Assembly: GCA_936450465.1 (NCBI GenBank)
Contig: OW388302.1
Span: 55,742,959 to 55,806,958 of the forward strand
DNA: 64,000 nucleotides
Source: Gibbula magus
Taxonomy: Eukaryota > Mollusca > Gastropoda > Trochida > Trochidae
Direction of reading: 5' to 3'
This document shows, one piece after another, positions 11,103 to 23,200 of this stretch. The stretch's first letter is position 1. The number at the start of each line of letters is the position of its first letter. The notes below the pieces were generated by a model. The model saw only the letters and a list, made by a program, of their open reading frames with translations. It was not told where the DNA came from and searched no databases. Made by a program: the position numbers and the translations under genes.

Positions 11103-12164
11103 TGGTACCTGACTGGTGGGCAGCTTAGCCTTAGTACTCTGTAGGCAGTTTCGCTTGATTAATTTGGGCAAGTAATAAACCGAATACTAAACATCCTTCT
11201 ATGTAATAACATGGTTGTGACACTCGTGAATGATTTGGCATCAAACTCGCTTTCGCTCGGTATATTCAAAATAGTCGTTTAAAAACATTTAAAGCATTTT
11301 AAATGGAAACTCGTTTAGTAGCCTCTATTTATCTAATACACTGATAGTTTTCAATTTATTTTCCATCGTTGCTTATCATTCCATACAGGCACCGCTTCTT
11401 GTCCCCAGCCCGACCACGCCCATCTGTAACAGTACAGTTTGTGATAAATCAGATCACATTGTGACCGCTACTTTCATTCTCCTTAAAGCTGAATCTTACC
11501 TTAGAGTAAAGCTGTAATAATGTGGCATGTTGCTTTTCAAATGAGGAAATTTATGTCTTAATTAGGATAATAAAGGTCATATTGATAACAGGAACGAATG
11601 TTATTTTTTCACACATAATGATAATGTTATAATACTTAATGTTAAACCGTACTTGTATAATGAGGCCATCCCATCTACCAACAGACGGAGGAAATTATTC
11701 TACAACCAGTGTTCACCGCTAAAATGTGATATACATTTGTAGAATACAATTAAAATACAATGAAATAACAATACTCTCAGCCTGTAAAGAATTCGTTCAA
11801 TTTGTTGGTATAAAGAGGTTCGAGTGTTTGGGGGAATGTCTACCGTACCAAAGCACGGGCTGACTGTATTCCCTATGCGTGAGTGTAACGAGTTATCGCC
11901 CGTAAGTAAGACTGGTCATTTGTCTCCTTTCCGCAACCTATTTGCGCCGTATCTTGCCTGTGATCTTTGGGTACATAGATTTTATATAAGTTGCGTTTGT
12001 AATCTCCACAGGCATGATCGTCTTGTGAACGATGTGATGCTAAAGGAACCTTTTTGCACGTTTAATATTTCTTCCAAGTATCATTGCCTGAAAGGTATGT
12101 TAGCCTATCCATTTCGATTTGAAACGTCAGTAACGGATAGAGAGCAGAGAAACGATTGTAAACT
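11103..12164. other. intergenic DNA left of the large transposon
   Basis: A 120-codon plus frame (11824-12186) overlaps the transposon terminus and shows no domain. Nothing else supported. Confidence 0.5.
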
Positions 12165-12167
12165 ACT

Positions 12168-12545
12168 TAGTCCAGTAATATTATGAGAACACCCACAACA
12201 AATTGCAACAGAAATGATTTCAACTGATTTAAGGTCCTGAACCGTTCCTTTATAACATATAGAAAATCTAGGAAAATCTGAGTAGGGGAACAAGGTCAAA
12301 TTCCACCCTCAAGGTCATAGGGGTCACTGTCACATGCGAAAACCTATTTTGAAATGTAAACTTTTTTATTTTCATTTCAATTGCCTCATGTTATATATCA
12401 AATGAAAGCTCTAATTACAGGCTTTCTGAAAATGTATGGTTTAATAGGGCTAAGTCTCTTCATATTTGTGTTATGTAAAAAAACGTTATATATAAAACAA
12501 AAAAATAGGAAATTTCCCCCCGACATCCTTATGTTCATGTACCGG
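12168..12545 (+). repeat. left terminal inverted repeat of the large transposon
   Basis: Matches the reverse complement of 16705-17069 over nearly its whole length, including CTGATTTAAGGTCCTGAACC, AAGGTCATAGGGGTCACTGT and the inner end CGACATCCTTATGTTCAT. Small indels (for example near 12190 and 12500) give the divergence. Confidence 0.9.
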
Positions 12546-13205
12546 TATGTTACTATTATCACTCATACAAATCTATTTTACCCATGATAAATTCCTTTTC
12601 AAACATTATTTTTTCATTTTCCTTGAAAAAAACCCTAAAATTTGTAAAATGCATCTGAGGCCCTTAAATTTGAAATTGACTGGTATATGTTGTGCACCAA
12701 GTACTACAGGAAGTGCACTCAGGGATCCAAAACAAGGGCACATATATGACGTCATTTTGATGATTCATGCAGTATTTTGTTGGAAAAAAGGTAAGTTTAT
12801 TTCTCAATATCCCACATAGAATACTCAGGCACCAAAATGTCTTCATAAAAATATTTTCAACTTGATTCATTTGATAATTGCACTTTTAACACTACTGAGT
12901 TTGAAGGGTCCCCCTTGCAAACTACTGAGACACTACTTTCCAAAAAACTCTTCTTACTAAGCAACATATTACAATACCTCAAATGATTTATGATTTAATT
13001 TTTGATAAAGTTTCAATAATTGATTATTTAACAGATTCTTTAGCACATATACTTTATCAAGAAAAATTAATTACAGTGTCAATGCTTTTTATATAAATTG
13101 TATGAGAAATAAATTTTGTGTTTTTCTGAAATTTTAAGTGGAATTGACATTGTTGAAGTTGTAGTGAATACATAGATAAATCTTAAACAAACCAGTCTGA
13201 AGAAT

Positions 13206-16200
13206 CACATTGAATTGATTTTATGTAAGTTAGTGACAATAATCACTGAAGTGAAGAAGTATGAATACAGTGCTGCTTTTGAAAAAGGATTGGATATCCC
13301 AGATCTAAAACCTGAATCATCACTGCAATTCATGGCTGACAATGTGGATCACGATGGAAGCACATTAGATGGATTCAACACCTTTCACGGAATGGGCATC
13401 ATTGCCACGATTACACCAGCCAACAGAAAACCCAGACCTTTGCCAAGAAGAGATGTCACAGCAGAAGATAGTGTTGCAATTGGAAGGATCAACATGCACT
13501 TCTACCAGCCTCCAACAACTGGATTTCAAAGCCACCAATATCTTCCGTTAACCCAAATAGACGGATATGATTCAACATCCAGTATTGACATCCTATGGAA
13601 GAGTGTTTGGCTTCTCTGTCCCACTCGACCAAACTGGTCAGGCATGATGCAAGCAATCCATCACGGCAATCATCCAGGAAAAGCATCAGTAGTATACCTA
13701 CACATAATTGACATGAACCCAAGTGACTTGTCCTGCATATACACAACGCTAGTGTTCATTACAAAACAAGCAGTGAGAAATGGCGCCACTCCGATCATTA
13801 CTTTTGATCAGCCTCTCTGGTGGAAAGCTTCAACGATAGTTTCAAGTGAACCTGCATCAAGTGATTTGAGGAACATTGTTCTACGGCTTGGAGGACTCCA
13901 TGCACAAATGAGCTTTTTAGGATGAATTTGAAACATCATGTCTGGATCAGGTCTTTTTTAACTCCTCGAAGTTATATATGCCACCAACACAGTTAGTCAC
14001 ATACTAACCGGGAAAGCTGTTGCCAGAGCTATGCAAGCTCATTTTCTTGTCGATACAGCTCACAGTGGACTGTTGGTGTCAAGAACTTTTCATGTTGGTC
14101 TTCCTAGCTTTTGTGAGTCTTCTGACGAAGCTGAAACTGAGCTTACAACTTCCCTTCCTGACACTGATGACGAGGATCTCAACATGGCAGCAATACTGTA
14201 CGACGAGCTGATGAGCGAGTCCTTGACTGTTGGTGAGGTTAACTCGTCAAACGTATTGGAAAGAATTCACCATAGCATAAACCAAGAGAAAGATTCACTA
14301 AGCATTATGAGAACAGCACAATTTTGGATCCAGTACAAAGAGCTGAAAGAGTAGGAAATTGGAAGATGCACCTAAAGTCACTTGCTCAAATGTTGCCATT
14401 CTTTGCAGCAGCCGGTCACAACTTATACACAAAATCAGTTCGTTTGTATATCCAGATGATAACTTCCCTGCTCGAAACACATCCCACGGTCTTTGAACTC
14501 TTCAACTCAGGTCATCATGTTATCTGGCGCTCTGATCGTTATTGGGGAGGACTTTCAATGGATCTTGTCATTGAGCAAGTACTGATGAGGAGCATCAAAA
14601 CAAATGGAGGACTTACAAGGGGCACAGGCATGTCTGAAACACAGAGGCTCGTATGGCTTATGTCAATGCCATCATGTACAGAAGTCAGCAATGCCATGAC
14701 AGATCTCTCAAATAGTGGAAACAGAAACTCAAAACTGCACAAGGACATGTCTAATGCGAGACAAGATAAAAATGATGCCATGAAACTTCTCCACTTCATA
14801 CAAGATAGAGACCCATTCAAGCAAGACCCTGACCTGAGAAACATTGCAAATGGTGTTGTCGCAAGTGCAACTGTGAATGCAGATGATGCGTGTGGTGTTG
14901 GCAGCTCTATTTTGGACTCTATGACAAACACTACCACTACAGATTTCAAATTCAAACGGAAAGATCAAATTAAACAAATGAATGAGAAGCTAGTTACGAA
15001 AGATGAAGCAATCTGTGACATTGATCCAGTGTTTTTGTTCCAACGGTTTCTGATTGCTGCTAGACAGTCAACACATGACCTCCAATTGTTGCTGAAGTTT
15101 TAACTTTGCAGTTATCCACCTGCATTTTTGATTCTCCATTGTTCCTCAAGGAAGCAAACAAACCTGCCCTCGCTTCATTCATATCAACATTACAGGATGA
15201 CGATTTCCTTGGTCCAGATTCTGATGTTGTGTATGTTCTTGATGGAGGAGCTTTGCTTCACACTATACCATGGCCACGTGGAATGTCATATGCTGACCTG
15301 TTTAACTTGTACTTTTCATATGTGAAGGCAGAGCAACTGTTGTATTTGATGGATACTCCACTTCATCTACAAAGTATACAACACAAATGAGACGGACTGG
15401 TTGGCTTATTGGACCAACAGTCAAATTCGATGAGAACATGATCTTGCAATCAAAGAAAGAGTCTTTCCTTTGTAATGTTGAGAACAAAGAACAGTTCATA
15501 ACAATGTTGAGTTCCTTTTTACAGGCAGAAGGATGTGAAACCGTTCAAGCAACTGGTGATGCTGATGTTGTGATAGTACAAACAGCAGTTTCCTTGGCAC
15601 GTCACTCATCAACAGTTGTCGTAGGGGACGACACAGATCTGCTAGTTCTCTTGTGTTTTCATGCAAATGACCAATCCCACAAGATTTTCTTGAAGTCAAC
15701 TCCCAAAAAAAGTTCTTTGAAAAGGATGCCATTTTGGAACATAAGCGAAACTAAGAAGAAACTTGGAGAAGACACTTGTCACAATCTGTTTTTCCTTCAT
15801 GCCGTATTAGGCTGTGATACAACATCAAGGATCCATGTAGTTGGAAAAGCTGTTGCAATGAAGAAGTTCAAGGAAGAAATATATTTCTGAGACTGTGCAG
15901 AAGTTTTCAACCAGTCCATTGAAGATGTAACAAAAGAGCAAATCATTCAAGCTGGAGAGAAAGCTATGGTCTGTCTCCTTAATGGAGAAAAGGAAGAAAG
16001 TTTGGACTTGTTCAGGTACAGACGCTTTCGTGCAAAAGTAACCAGAAGTCAGATGCATGTACATCCACAGAATCTTCCGCCATCTTCAGCAGCAGTCAAG
16101 TACCATAGTGTTCGTGTATACTTCCAAATTCAAGAATCGAAAGGAAGTAATCATTCACTAAATCTAATAGATTGGGGATGGAAAAGAGACTCCAAAAGAA

Positions 16201-16396
16201 TGTTACCCTTGCAAACAGATCTTCCCCCAGCTCCAAAGGAACTGTTAACAGTCAAAGCTGTAACTGTAAGACAAATATGTGCACTTCTCAAAGATGCACA
16301 TGTAAGAAACATGGACTGAGATGCACTCACTTGTGTAGTGTCTGCCGCGGCTGTGCATGTCTGAATGCTCAAGAACTTGACCTCAATGATGAATGA
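13206..16396 (+). pseudogene. transposase of the large transposon: DDE-like core, PIN/XPG-like nuclease, CXC domain
   Basis: Read across frames in order: an N-terminal part with MADNVDHDGSTLDG, FHGMGIIATITP, PVLTFDQPLWWKA-type residues (here IITFDQPLWWKA) and LGGLHAQMSFLG, which I take to hold the catalytic acids; a long alpha-helical middle; a segment with GDADVVIVQTAV and VVVGDDTDLLVLL, the acidic strand ends expected of PIN/FEN1-XPG folds; HAVLGCDTTSR; and a C-terminal CNCKTNMC...RCTCKKHGLRC...CSVCRGCAC cluster resembling the tesmin/TSO1 CXC domain. Stops or frameshifts occur at about 13925, 13960, 14343, 15103, 15325-15388, 15890 and 16265, so it is inactive. The extreme N-terminus is not visible. 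Confidence 0.8.
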
Positions 16397-16704
16397 TGCA
16401 ATCAAAGTAATCTTGAAAAATGACATTACCATGAAAGTTAAAGATGACATAATGAACTCAGGTAATTCACAGTGAACGCAACTTATGAAATACAATATCA
16501 GAAATCCCCGTATACATTCCAATTGACAAAATGGCATGTGTTTCAAAATCTGATGGAATTGGGTTGATATAAAATGTTGAACTTTCACTCTATTTGTTAT
16601 CATTTGAAAGGCATATGTGTTGATGTAGCTTCATTACAATAATTTCACATGTACAAGCTATAATACAATCGAAAAATAATATTTGTGAGTGATATTAATA
16701 GTAA

Positions 16705-17069
16705 CATATATGAACATAAGGATGTCGGGGAAAATGTCCTATATTTTGGAACGTTTTATTACATAAAACAAATATGAAGAGACTTAGCCCATACATTTTC
16801 AGAAAGCCTGTAATTAGAGCTTTCATTTGATATATAACATGAGGCAATTTAAATGAAAATAAAAACGTTTACATTTCAAAATAGGTTTTCGCATGTGACA
16901 GTGACCCCTATGACCTTGAGGGTGGAATTTGACCTTGTTCCCCCACTCAGATTTTCCTAGATTTTCTATATGTTATAAAGGAACGGTTCAGGACCTTAAA
17001 TCAGTTGAAATCATTTCTGTTGCAATTTGTGGTGGGTTAGGTCAAAATATCACCAGGCTTACTGGACTA
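16705..17069 (-). repeat. right terminal inverted repeat of the large transposon
   Basis: Inverse of 12168-12545. It ends 121 bp before the ATG of the SRCR/CUB/ZP gene. Confidence 0.9.
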
Positions 17070-17190
17070 ACTATAGTTTGGTATTTCTGTCCCAATCCCA
17101 ACTATATCAGGGACTGATAGATGAGTTCTTTCAGACGATTTTATGTTGACAATGATTGACAATAATGTTAATTTCCCAGGCAGGAAGCTG

Positions 17191-17272
17191 ATGGACATGT
17201 GGGTCGCTGCAACTTTGTTGCTGTGTTCAATACCGATCAACGGTGATGACGTCATAGAGAGGAGACAGACAG
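17191..17272 (+). CDS. SRCR/CUB/ZP gene exon 1 (signal peptide)
   Basis: MDMWVAATLLLCSIPINGDD is a clear signal peptide with likely cleavage near NG|DD. Donor ACAG|GTTGGT, phase 1. An AG acceptor-like site at 17178-17179 (ATTTCCCAG) leaves open whether the 5' UTR begins here or in an upstream exon. Confidence 0.8.
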
Positions 17273-20200
17273 GTTGGTTTATTAATGCACGTGTAATGTT
17301 AGTTCAATTTCACTTATATATGTGTGACTGTGAGCTTGCCGATTTATTGTGATATTTATGTTTACAAATCTTATTTCAACATCAAATACATATCAAAATG
17401 CATTCATTACCAGTTGCAAGTCTACATTAAAGGTTTCACCGCAATGTATAGCCTCCATGGCGTTGCGAGCTTTCTCCCTGCGATAATACTAGCAGTCGAG
17501 ATATATGTGAAATAGTCTTGAAAGCGGCGTTAATCCCCAACTCACCTCACCTCTACGTACATTAAAGATGCTTCCATATTGCAAATAGACAGAGGATATA
17601 TGACTTTATGGTATATAATCTTTGTCCAACGAGGGGACTGTTATGCAGACTCGACCCCGTAGTGTGTGTCGTTCACTGCTTAGAGTATACGTGTAGTGTG
17701 GAGGTGTTTTTGAAAGGATGCACTTTATACTATTCAAATCTACAAAATCGGTAATAAATATGCTTTATTTTGACATTAAGTATTTGGATACTATTTCATT
17801 TGGCTTTCATACATGCCGACATAACGGTTCCAACAATTTCACTTGAATTGCATATTCAAATCCAATCGCAAAATGTATGATAATTACTTATTTTCGAATC
17901 AAACAACGGCCTTATACATGTTCGGAAACCGAATTTATACGCCTATGTCCAAGTCCAGTTGTTTAAACATCAGCCACAATCAGTCATTTCATCTGTTATA
18001 AATAAGTTTCAAAGGTTTCGTTGACTTATTGGCGCGCGCCAGTCGCGGTACGTTCTCCGAATTTCTTTAAAAAAATCGTCTCTCGTCTCTATATTGTCAT
18101 TATACTGATTGAACTAGCTTTCAAGATTCAAGATTTGTATTACAGTAGTAGAGGCCTTCAGGCAAAAGTACATGTTTCATTGACAATAAATACAGCTCAT
18201 CAACGGGTGTACGAACATATTAAAGAATACAAACAAATAAACTAAACTAAAATTATACATGCATTGAGTGCAACAGGTGCAAGAGAGCATTTCATATTGA
18301 TGCAATATTAAGACATATATATATATATATATCATGCACGCTTCAATATTATTGGGAATTACAGATTATCTCCCTTGAATATATACATACATATTAACTG
18401 TAAGATATACATGTTCTGCTGCAGGTGCGAGTGTGCAGCTGGTGGGGGGTGAGTACCCCTGGGAGGGGAGGGTGTTCGTGAGGGGGAGGGACGGCAGGTA
18501 CGGAGCTGTATGCAGCAGCCGACTCTCCTCAACAGACAGAAACATCATTTGTAGAAGCATCTTCAAGAACCAGTGAGTAATGAGCATATTCTAAATACTA
18601 TGTAACTTGTCCAACAACTCATCACATGACTCTTGTTTATCAACCTACTAGCCATATAACGTGGTACTTGAAACCGTATCACCCGGTTCGAGGGACTTAC
18701 AACATTGTAAGTCCCTCCAGGAGGGTTTACATAGACAGTTGTAAATCATGTTAGAAAGAATTACAATGATTGTAAACCCTCATATATATGTAAGATGACG
18801 GCTTGAAAGTAAAGATCAGAAGAAACAAACTTAGGCTAATTTTGAAAAAAAAATCTTAAATTTACGTCAGAATATGAACAGCAAATGTTTTGTAGAAAGT
18901 GCGTCTCGAACCCGTATCCACTATCACCTGTACTACGTGAGCTAGCGATTTAGTCCACTGCGCCAAATTTTCTCTCCACACTTTATACCATTTTGTTTGA
19001 TGATTTGGAGAATATGTTTATTCTATTTCAATTTGGAGGATCACCTTTTCTTCAATTTCTTTGCAGAATTGTGATACCTGGACAACCGATTTTATCAAAA
19101 TTTAGAGTTGAATTATGCACTGAACATTTCAAGACTGCATTTGTTCAGGGCTAGAAGTTATGCATTATATTTATTACTTCATTAATGAACAAAATTATTA
19201 AGCTCTAGAATGCTGAAATCTTGTGTAGACATATCTTTTGAAGCAGTTATACTTACATAATATTAATCTCTTATTCTGATTTGAGCAGTTGTTAAACAAT
19301 TTACTCACTTAGTCACTTAGGTGGTGGCACGTGGTCCTGTGCATAGCTCAGTCGACCGCTATCAGTTAAGTTCAGCAACAACGGGCGTGGCTCGCTGGAT
19401 GGGTGGGTTACCCACCTCATTGCTGAATGAAAACTGAGAGTTTGAAGGGTGATTCCCTGCCCCACACTGAGACATGAGTTGAGAGGCAGCCCAGGTTGCA
19501 TACTCCAAAGGGAGTTGAGAAAAAAAGGTACTATGTTGGTCCTTATACCAGGGTAATTATGTATGTAGCGCTTTGAGCATGCACTTGGTGTATGGAGGCT
19601 AGCGCGATATAAGTACACAGTACGTCATCAACCTGATATTAAGTCATGTACATGTAATTTCTGATGAGCTACAGAGCCCATGGCTCTATTTTTTTTAAAA
19701 ATCATCTGCATACGTAATTATGCCATGTGAAGCAGATGGTAAGTGTCCTCGATCATTGGATCTCACTGTCGCTTCAGACCATGAAACCTATTCTGCCACA
19801 GGGTGTACATGTTCCTCTTATTGATATTCCACACATGGTGAACGTTATACCATTTTCACAGTCTTCGTATACGTATGAAGAATAACTACTGAGGATCCAA
19901 TCGTGTGTAATCGTTTGCAGTCAGATCGTGGGTGTAGACAGACCAGTGAGCTCATTCGGAGGCAGTATAGAGAACACCGCCATCACCAGCTCACTGCGCT
20001 GTACAGGCTCAGAGGAGGATCTCTCCGAGTGTCCGGGCATGTCAGCGGTCACGTGGTCAGACAAGACCAGCTGTGTCCGGGGAGAAGCAGGGATCAGTTG
20101 CCAAGGTAACGGTACTTATTGTTTCAGCGTTCATTAGCGTTTCCCATGTTAATATGTCGTAGAGTCGTACTCAGGAAGATACATTGAGATTATTATACGA

Positions 20201-23200
20201 CTTAGACTAAACGAAGATTACCATTTTCTCTGGCCCGTCTGCATAATGTTATGTGATGTAATTCCTTTGAACCCTTTTACTTCATACGAACCAATTTAGA
20301 ATAGGTCAGCACTGGGTCCTGTCCATTTCCCTCCGCTTCAGATTGAATGTTCAATTGTTCCCTAACGTTGTGGACGATCAGATAGATACAGGAAGATACG
20401 CTAACACAATGGTTACCTAGCAAGTAGACATTCGACATGAAAAGCCGTTGAAAGGCAAGCTTTTGGATACCTGCGTCGACTTAATGGATTGAGCACGGGG
20501 TGGTGATTTGTTTATGAAGTGGGGATGCATACGGGGTGGTGATTTGTTTGTGAAGTTGGGGGTGCATACGGGTGCAGGATGAACAGGGGGAGTACAGATT
20601 TCAGATAAGACGAGAGGAGTGAAGGAGGAAACTATTTGGAAGGAGGTGTTGCCCCAGGACAATTGAAATCATGGTTAAAAACACGATTAGAGAACAGATT
20701 AGTTGTCAACGACATTTTAAAGCAGATCCGGTGTGTCGACAAATTCCGACTGCGTTTGCTCGGACTCGTATTAGCCCGATTCGTACCGTATCGGTTCGAT
20801 TTGTAGCGTATTGGTCCAATTTGAAGCGTATTGGTTCGGTTTGTAGCGTATTGGTCCGGTTTGTCACGTATTATAGCCCGGTTTGTTTCGTAGTGAACCG
20901 GGTTATCTTGTATAGGTCAGGTTTGTCTCGTGTTGCCCCTCGTTTCCTATATTGGCCGAGTTTTGCCGTATTGGCCCGGTTTTGTCGTATTGGCCCAGTA
21001 TTGGCAGTAAATACTGTAAACATGACATACGATTGATAGCTAATGTATAACTGCAGGTACCACCCAGATACGTCTGTCAGGAGGGAGGTACCCCTACCAG
21101 GGGAGGCTCGAAGTGTACCAGAACGGGACCTGGGGCAGTGTCTGTAACAGAGGATTCACGTCCGAGGCAGCCAGGGTGGTGTGTGATAAACTCGGATACT
21201 GGTGAGCTTCTCCTAACAACATCCATGGTAACTTTGGTAACCTTTTTGATGTGTTATGTCTGGCTTAGAAGAAACATAACGTGTTTTCTTTATAATGCAT
21301 ATAATTGTAACTCGTAAGCAGCATTGGTAAGTAAGTATGTAAATGTATACGTCTATTGAATATGACTCAGAACAGACTCTAACTGTATCTGAAACAAAAA
21401 CATAGTTTCGATTTCTATCAGACTGCATTCGAATCGCAAAGGAAAACTCCTCTTAAGAGTATCATTGTTTCATAGGTTTTAACAGTCAATCCTATGTTCC
21501 TAACACTGTTTCATATTTCACGTCGCCAACATATGTTAGTTTACATTCCGTCTGAGGAACCTGTGCCTAGTATTCTTCTGTATTCCACATTACATTCACC
21601 AAACCTATTGCTGTAAACATCCAACATTATACACTTTACCAAACCCCTCCCACTGTCGTGTCTCTGCGACCATCCAACCTTCATCAGCATCTCGTCCAGA
21701 TCAGTTACCTCTTACAACCCAGGGCTGGAGGGAGAAGCTAGTCGATCAGATCGAGAGATGATGTTGACATTGTATCAACCATGATTTCAAATACACAGGT
21801 CACTCCGTCTTTCTCCTACAGCATTACATATTCAATATCGGACATAACTGTGTTGATGCCATGGTGCTAAATGATGCTTACTTTATTCACTATCAACCTT
21901 CCACTCCGTGGCCATATTTCTAATTTCAATATCCTTAATCTGTGCCAAAGGAGCGCTAGTGGTCAGATCGGCTCTGCCTCATCCTACGGAGTCTTTACTG
22001 GCCCTGTGGACGTGGAGAACTTCAAGTGTTCCGGGAACGAACCTGATCTCGCCTTCTGTTCCTGGGACCAGTCCAACTGTACACACACCACTGACGTCGG
22101 GCTCACATGTCAGTCCTCCACAGTTGGTATGTATCCGATCTCTTGTAAGAGTTCAGAGTGTGTATATATCCAATCTCTTGTCAAAGTTCACAGTGGGTAC
22201 GTATCCAATATATTGTCAAAGTTCAATGTGGGTATGTATCCAGTCTCTTGTAAAAGCCAATAATGGGCATGTATCCACTTTCTTGTAAAATACCAAAGTG
22301 GGTACGTATCTGATCTCTTGTAAAAGTCCACAGTCCACCTCTCCGCTGTCGTGTAAAGGCAACTGTAGTCGCGTTACCACTGTCGTGTAAAAATAGTGGT
22401 CACATGTCCGTACTCTTGTAGAATTCTGTACTCTACAAGTCAACACTGATCACTTATTCGCTATAGTGTGAATTTATACATCGGGGACCTATCTGTTTTC
22501 CTGTACAATTAAGCTATGAACATGTACATGTATCGGTCTCTTGTAGAAGTCTATAGTTATATTGCTAACGTGTCTGCTCTCTTAAAGACTAGTGGGCAGT
22601 GGGCCCGTATCTGTTCTCGCGTAAAAGTCTAAAGTGGTAACAAACCCACCGTACCGTCTTGTTAAGGTCCACAGTGGCCACTTATCCACTCTCTTGGCTT
22701 TTAAAATTATACATATTCGCTCTCTTGTCTTGTAAAATTCTACATATTCGCTCTCTTGTTTATGCCTTGTCTCTACTCTCTTGTTAATGAGCAGTTGGTA
22801 CGTGTGCGGACACTTGCATCAGGTTCCCCTTCAGTTTACACACTATTTACACGATTTAGAAATATCATTTGCCATAAAGACATGCAAGCTATACGTGAAT
22901 TTAATTATCCCAGCCGTGTCCAACGTGAAGCTGAGGGACGGCCCCAACCCATGGACGGGGAGGGTGGAGGTGTACAACAGGTACTCCCAGTATCACTGGA
23001 GTGCCGTCTGTGGGTTTGGGAACCACTCCTTCTCAGCCATCAAACCTCTGTGTTCTACACTCGGCTTCAAGTAAGTAGAATGTATGTGAGAAGCCATGGT
23101 CATCAATTGTCTCTCAATAAGAGAAAAACAACAACTGTGTAAGAACATGAAGATTTTCTGGATAACAACTTCTTCAATGTGAGAATGGTATACAATGGGG

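Larger units (their letters stand above)
12168..17069 (+). mobile_element. 4.9-kb DNA transposon with ~370-bp TIRs, Academ-like, decayed
   Basis: The outer ends TAGTCCAGTAA and TTACTGGACTA are followed inward by long inverted repeats (left 12168-12545, right 16705-17069). A 3-bp duplication ACT sits on both sides (12165-12167 and 17070-17072). The interior codes on the plus strand for a broken transposase-like protein ending in a PIN/XPG-nuclease-like segment and a Cys-rich CXC domain. From memory, long TIRs, 3-4-bp duplications, an XPG-like nuclease and a Cys-rich finger are reported for Academ elements; this assignment is an inference. The family is widespread in invertebrate genomes as unnamed proteins. 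Confidence 0.75.

Noticed and set aside
11824..12186. 120-codon plus-strand ORF
   Set aside because: No recognisable domain, no splice context, and its end runs into the transposon terminus.
20671..21036. 121-codon plus-strand ORF in the SRCR gene
   Set aside because: Runs through a degenerate 20-bp tandem repeat in intron 3 and has no domain.
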